Below, piece after piece: positions 61,595-64,000 of a stretch of DNA of 64,000 bases. Position 1 is the stretch's first letter. The number at the start of each line of letters is the position of its first letter. The notes below the pieces were generated by a model. It ran no database searches. It worked only from the letters and a program-made list of their open reading frames with translations, and was not told where the DNA came from. This DNA is from Actinomadura nitritigenes. GTDB lineage: Bacteria; Actinomycetota; Actinomycetes; Streptosporangiales; Streptosporangiaceae. Both the position numbers and the translations under genes were made by a program. The stretch spans positions 124,001-188,000 of the forward strand of contig NZ_JAGEOK010000001.1 of assembly GCF_017573545.1 (NCBI RefSeq), in the 5' to 3' direction.

Positions 61595-63295
61595 ATGCGG
61601 ATCGTGCGGTGGAGTGTGCTCGGTGCCATCCTCCTGATCGTCGCCATGGCCTGGCCTGCGCACGCGGCCACGGAGCACATCCGCGATTACCGGGCCGACC
61701 TCACGGTTCGCGCCGATGGGCTCCTGCACGTCCACGAGGTGATCGTCTACGACTTCGGTGGCGCGCGGGACAGGCACGGGATCGAGCGGGTGATCCCCTA
61801 TCGCGACGGCAGACGCCTCTACGACATCGACCGCGTCCGGGTGACGGTGGGCGGTAAGCACGCCAGGACGCAGATCGACCACGGGACGAGCAAGCTGAAG
61901 ATCCGGATCGGTGACGAGAACGTCAACGTCAGGGGGGTGAAGACCTACGCCATCGACTTCGACGTGGCGCACGCGCTGACCCCGCATAAGGACCACGACG
62001 AGTTGTACTGGGACGCGATCGGTACCGGCTGGAGCGTGCCGATCGACACGGCGTCAGTGCGTGTGGGCACCCCGGCGGCGCCGACGTACGCGGATTGCTT
62101 CGCAGGGCATGAGGGAACCCACGGCTCGTGCGGCGGCCGGGCCGTGGCGGGCGACAGCGCGTCGTTCGGACAGAGGCTCGGCGCGCACGAGGGCATCACG
62201 GTGAAGATCGGCCTGCCGAAGGGCGCTGCGCATGTGCCGCCACCGCACTACGCACGGCCCCGGTACGCGGTGACATGGGTGGGGCACGCGGTGGTCGGCG
62301 TGGTGTGCGCGCTCCTGGCCGCCGTCTGGGCGTGGGTCCGATGGCGGCGGCGTCCGCGCCCCGTTCCGGACCTGCTCGCGTTGGTGGGGCCGGCAGAGCT
62401 CCGGTACCTCCTCCCCTTGCGAAGGTCGAGCGAACGCGAGGCGATCCTCATCGATCTCGCGGTCCGGGGCCATCTCCACATCCATGACGACGGTGAGAAG
62501 GTGACGTTGACCCGGCGCCCCGTCGAGGCACCGCTGCGCTCGTATGAGCAAGCGCTTCTGGAAAAGCTGTTCGGATCCAGAAGGAAAGTGCGGGTCAGTA
62601 AGGCGCGGCGGAATGAGGTCGCGTCTCTGCGGCTCTCCGACATGATCTACGACCTCGTGCGCGACCGCCGGCTGGTCCGCAGGTTCGACCCGTACAACTG
62701 CGAATTGGTGCTGCGCACGCTGGGGTTCTCCGGCTTACTGGCCGGCGCCCTTCTGGTCGTCGTGGACCTGTGGGGGAATTTCAACATCAGGCTGTTCTCC
62801 GTTGGCGATCTCACGGCAGTGGGCGTCGCGCTCCTCATCGCCGCAACGGTCGCGCTTCTCGTCCAGGACCGGGTCGGCAACCTCACCTTCGCCGGCACGC
62901 GTCTCCGGAGACTCTTGAAGGAATACGCGCCGGCCCGGCAGCTCGAACTGCCCGATGGTGAACGCCATCTGCCCTACGCGGTGGCGCTCCGATCCTGGTC
63001 GGCCGTGGAGCAGTTCGGTACCGCGAACGCCGACCGGCTCGACTGGTACACCTACAGCGGGGACGAGGCGGAGGCGAGCGAGCGGTTCACCGCGCTCGGC
63101 TGGCTCTTCACGGCTCCCAGCGATGTCCCGACGCGGTCGTCCAAGGGTTACTGGTCCTATCCTTCCGGCCGCTCCTCCTCGGGCTCGTACGACGGATATT
63201 CCGGTTCGACCACGTACTCGCCTCCCTCGTACGGCGGCGGAGGCGGCGGTTACGTGGGCGGTGGTGGCGGCGGAGGCGGGGGCGGCAGCTGGTAG
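61595..63295 (+). CDS. DUF2207-type predicted membrane protein with Gly-rich tail
   Basis: A 566-residue protein. A signal peptide or anchor (1-24) precedes an extracytoplasmic DUF2207 domain that includes RDYRADLTVRADGLLHVHEV. A transmembrane helix near 223-247 leads to a cytoplasmic region, then a helix pair near 370-425 and another soluble part. The last 45 residues are Ser/Tyr-rich, then almost pure Gly (YVGGGGGGGGGGSW). Length and order match the family. No enzymatic motif is known. GC and codon bias are lower than in the left part of the window. Confidence 0.83.
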   Translation: MRIVRWSVLGAILLIVAMAWPAHAATEHIRDYRADLTVRADGLLHVHEVIVYDFGGARDRHGIERVIPYRDGRRLYDIDRVRVTVGGKHARTQIDHGTSKLKIRIGDENVNVRGVKTYAIDFDVAHALTPHKDHDELYWDAIGTGWSVPIDTASVRVGTPAAPTYADCFAGHEGTHGSCGGRAVAGDSASFGQRLGAHEGITVKIGLPKGAAHVPPPHYARPRYAVTWVGHAVVGVVCALLAAVWAWVRWRRRPRPVPDLLALVGPAELRYLLPLRRSSEREAILIDLAVRGHLHIHDDGEKVTLTRRPVEAPLRSYEQALLEKLFGSRRKVRVSKARRNEVASLRLSDMIYDLVRDRRLVRRFDPYNCELVLRTLGFSGLLAGALLVVVDLWGNFNIRLFSVGDLTAVGVALLIAATVALLVQDRVGNLTFAGTRLRRLLKEYAPARQLELPDGERHLPYAVALRSWSAVEQFGTANADRLDWYTYSGDEAEASERFTALGWLFTAPSDVPTRSSKGYWSYPSGRSSSGSYDGYSGSTTYSPPSYGGGGGGYVGGGGGGGGGGSW

Positions 63296-63479
63296 CCGCC
63301 CGGCTCATGGCGAAGGTTCCGATCACTTGGCAGGTGCGGTCGTTCAGGGAATGGCGAAGGCGCAATGCAGGCGGACAGGGCGGAGGCCAGCCGCCGTGGG
63401 CGGGAGCCCGGCAGGCGGAGAATGCGACGTGGGGCGGGGCGTTTCCCCCACCCCGGGCTCCCTCGCGGTCCGTTCGGGC

Positions 63480-63806
63480 TCAGAGGGCGGTCATGAGGCG
63501 GTGGACGGCTTCGGCGAGGGCGGCGACCGGCGCCACGCGCGCGGCGAGGCGGGCGAGCGCGTTGTCCCGGCGTTCGATGTCGCCGTCCTCGGCCTCCGCC
63601 TCCTCCCGTGCGTCCGCCAGGTCACGGCGGGCCCGGCGGGCGTCGGGCAACGCGGCCTCGTGTTCGTCGATCAGCGCGGCGACGCGGTCGAAGAGGTCCG
63701 CGTCGGCGGACGGTTCGGACGTGCGCTGCACCTGCGACACGTTGCGTCCCATCGCGACCTGGCCGCTGATCTGCGCGCCGTCGCCGATGTACATGTTGTC
63801 GGACAT
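63480..63806 (-). CDS. Small helical protein with N-terminal GQVAMGRN motif (possible DUF5955-like)
   Basis: A 108-residue protein. The N-terminal part MYIGDGAQISGQVAMGRNVS is beta-like. A long charged helical region follows (ALIDEHEAALPDARRARRDL; EEAEAEDGDIERRDNALARL). The ATG at 63806 has GGAGAGGG directly upstream. It is 14 bp downstream of another gene whose C-terminus has the similar VNGQLGFAPGGDVRQ, so the two look like partners. The family is uncertain, resembling small actinobacterial conserved proteins. Confidence 0.65.
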   Translation of the reverse strand: MSDNMYIGDGAQISGQVAMGRNVSQVQRTSEPSADADLFDRVAALIDEHEAALPDARRARRDLADAREEAEAEDGDIERRDNALARLAARVAPVAALAEAVHRLMTAL

Positions 63807-63820
63807 GCCCTCTCCCCTGG

Positions 63821-64000
63821 TCAGCCCGCGGCCTCCTGGCGGACGTCGCCGCCGGGCGCGAACCCGAGCTGGCCGTTCACCGTGCCGCCGTTCATGATGA
63901 GCGAGTTGCTGATGATCGACGCCGTCTCGGTGCGGTAGTCGGAGACGTCGATGTTGCGGTCGTGCTGGAGATGGTCGAGGAGGGCGCCCATGACGCGGCG
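63821..64000 (-). CDS. Hypothetical protein, C-terminal part (may start at 63991 or run off the right edge)
   Basis: The minus-strand frame is open from the window edge to the TGA at 63821. It encodes at least 59 residues with high coding bias: LDHLQHDRNIDVSDYRTETA, then IMNGGTVNGQLGFAPGGDVR. An ATG at 63991 could be the start, but too little upstream sequence is present to judge. It precedes the GQVAMGRN gene in the same operon. Function unknown. Confidence 0.55.
   Translation of the reverse strand, partial: RRVMGALLDHLQHDRNIDVSDYRTETASIISNSLIMNGGTVNGQLGFAPGGDVRQEAAG

Overview
The window is about 64 kb of very GC-rich DNA (mostly above 70 percent GC, with strong third-position GC). It has GTG and TTG starts, frequent 4-bp ATGA/GTGA gene overlaps, LAL-type LuxR, CGNR and TetR regulators, an ECF sigma/anti-sigma pair and a lone MCE protein. 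This points to a filamentous actinomycete. A member of Thermomonosporaceae such as Actinomadura is a reasonable guess, but it is an inference from style and not proven. No rRNA, tRNA, CRISPR array, IS element or phage module was recognised.

1-15.4 kb is a nearly complete L-rhamnose utilisation locus. A minus-strand operon runs from 9.7 kb to the left edge: ABC importer rhaT-rhaP-rhaQ-rhaS, mutarotase rhaM, isomerase rhaI, a fused rhamnulose-1-phosphate aldolase/lactaldehyde dehydrogenase, and the start of a secreted alpha-L-rhamnosidase-like protein. Divergent from it are a LacI-family regulator, lutA-lutB-lutC (lactate oxidation) and rhamnulokinase rhaB. Together they convert rhamnosides to rhamnose, rhamnulose-1-P, DHAP plus lactaldehyde, lactate and finally pyruvate. 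The shared 250-bp promoter region has two copies of an ACGTTTTAA operator-like motif.

15.6-22.4 kb holds a giant LAL regulator, an alpha/beta hydrolase with a Cys nucleophile and a cholesterol-oxidase-like GMC oxidoreductase. 22.4-31.4 kb is a mosaic: SRPBCC protein, PHP-type metallohydrolase, CGNR regulator with divergent methyltransferase, SDR, PPOX protein, cyclase-like protein and ECF sigma/anti-sigma. 31.4-43.4 kb has a drug-efflux ABC pair with its TetR regulator, the HrpB helicase, a NERD protein behind a structured AT-rich leader, small membrane proteins, a histidine phosphatase, a GAF regulator and a threonine aldolase-like enzyme. 43.5-50 kb has an SCP-x-like thiolase, a YtcJ-like amidohydrolase with an APC permease and TetR regulator, and the MCE protein. 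50-57.4 kb has an MpaB-type oxygenase, a CqsA-like aminotransferase, a DinB-like protein, a flippase-like membrane protein, an amidohydrolase, a Cmx-type chloramphenicol exporter behind a 9-codon leader ORF, and a secreted SGNH hydrolase.

57.7-64 kb has lower GC and looks accessory. It contains a MazG-like pyrophosphohydrolase followed by a PD-(D/E)xK nuclease/SF1-helicase fusion that is broken by a frameshift, a Nudix hydrolase, a second frameshifted small gene, a DUF2207-type membrane protein and the start of a two-gene unit that runs off the right edge. The MazG plus nuclease-helicase pair is the best candidate for an under-described, possibly defensive system. Several genes appear to be read from leaderless mRNAs.
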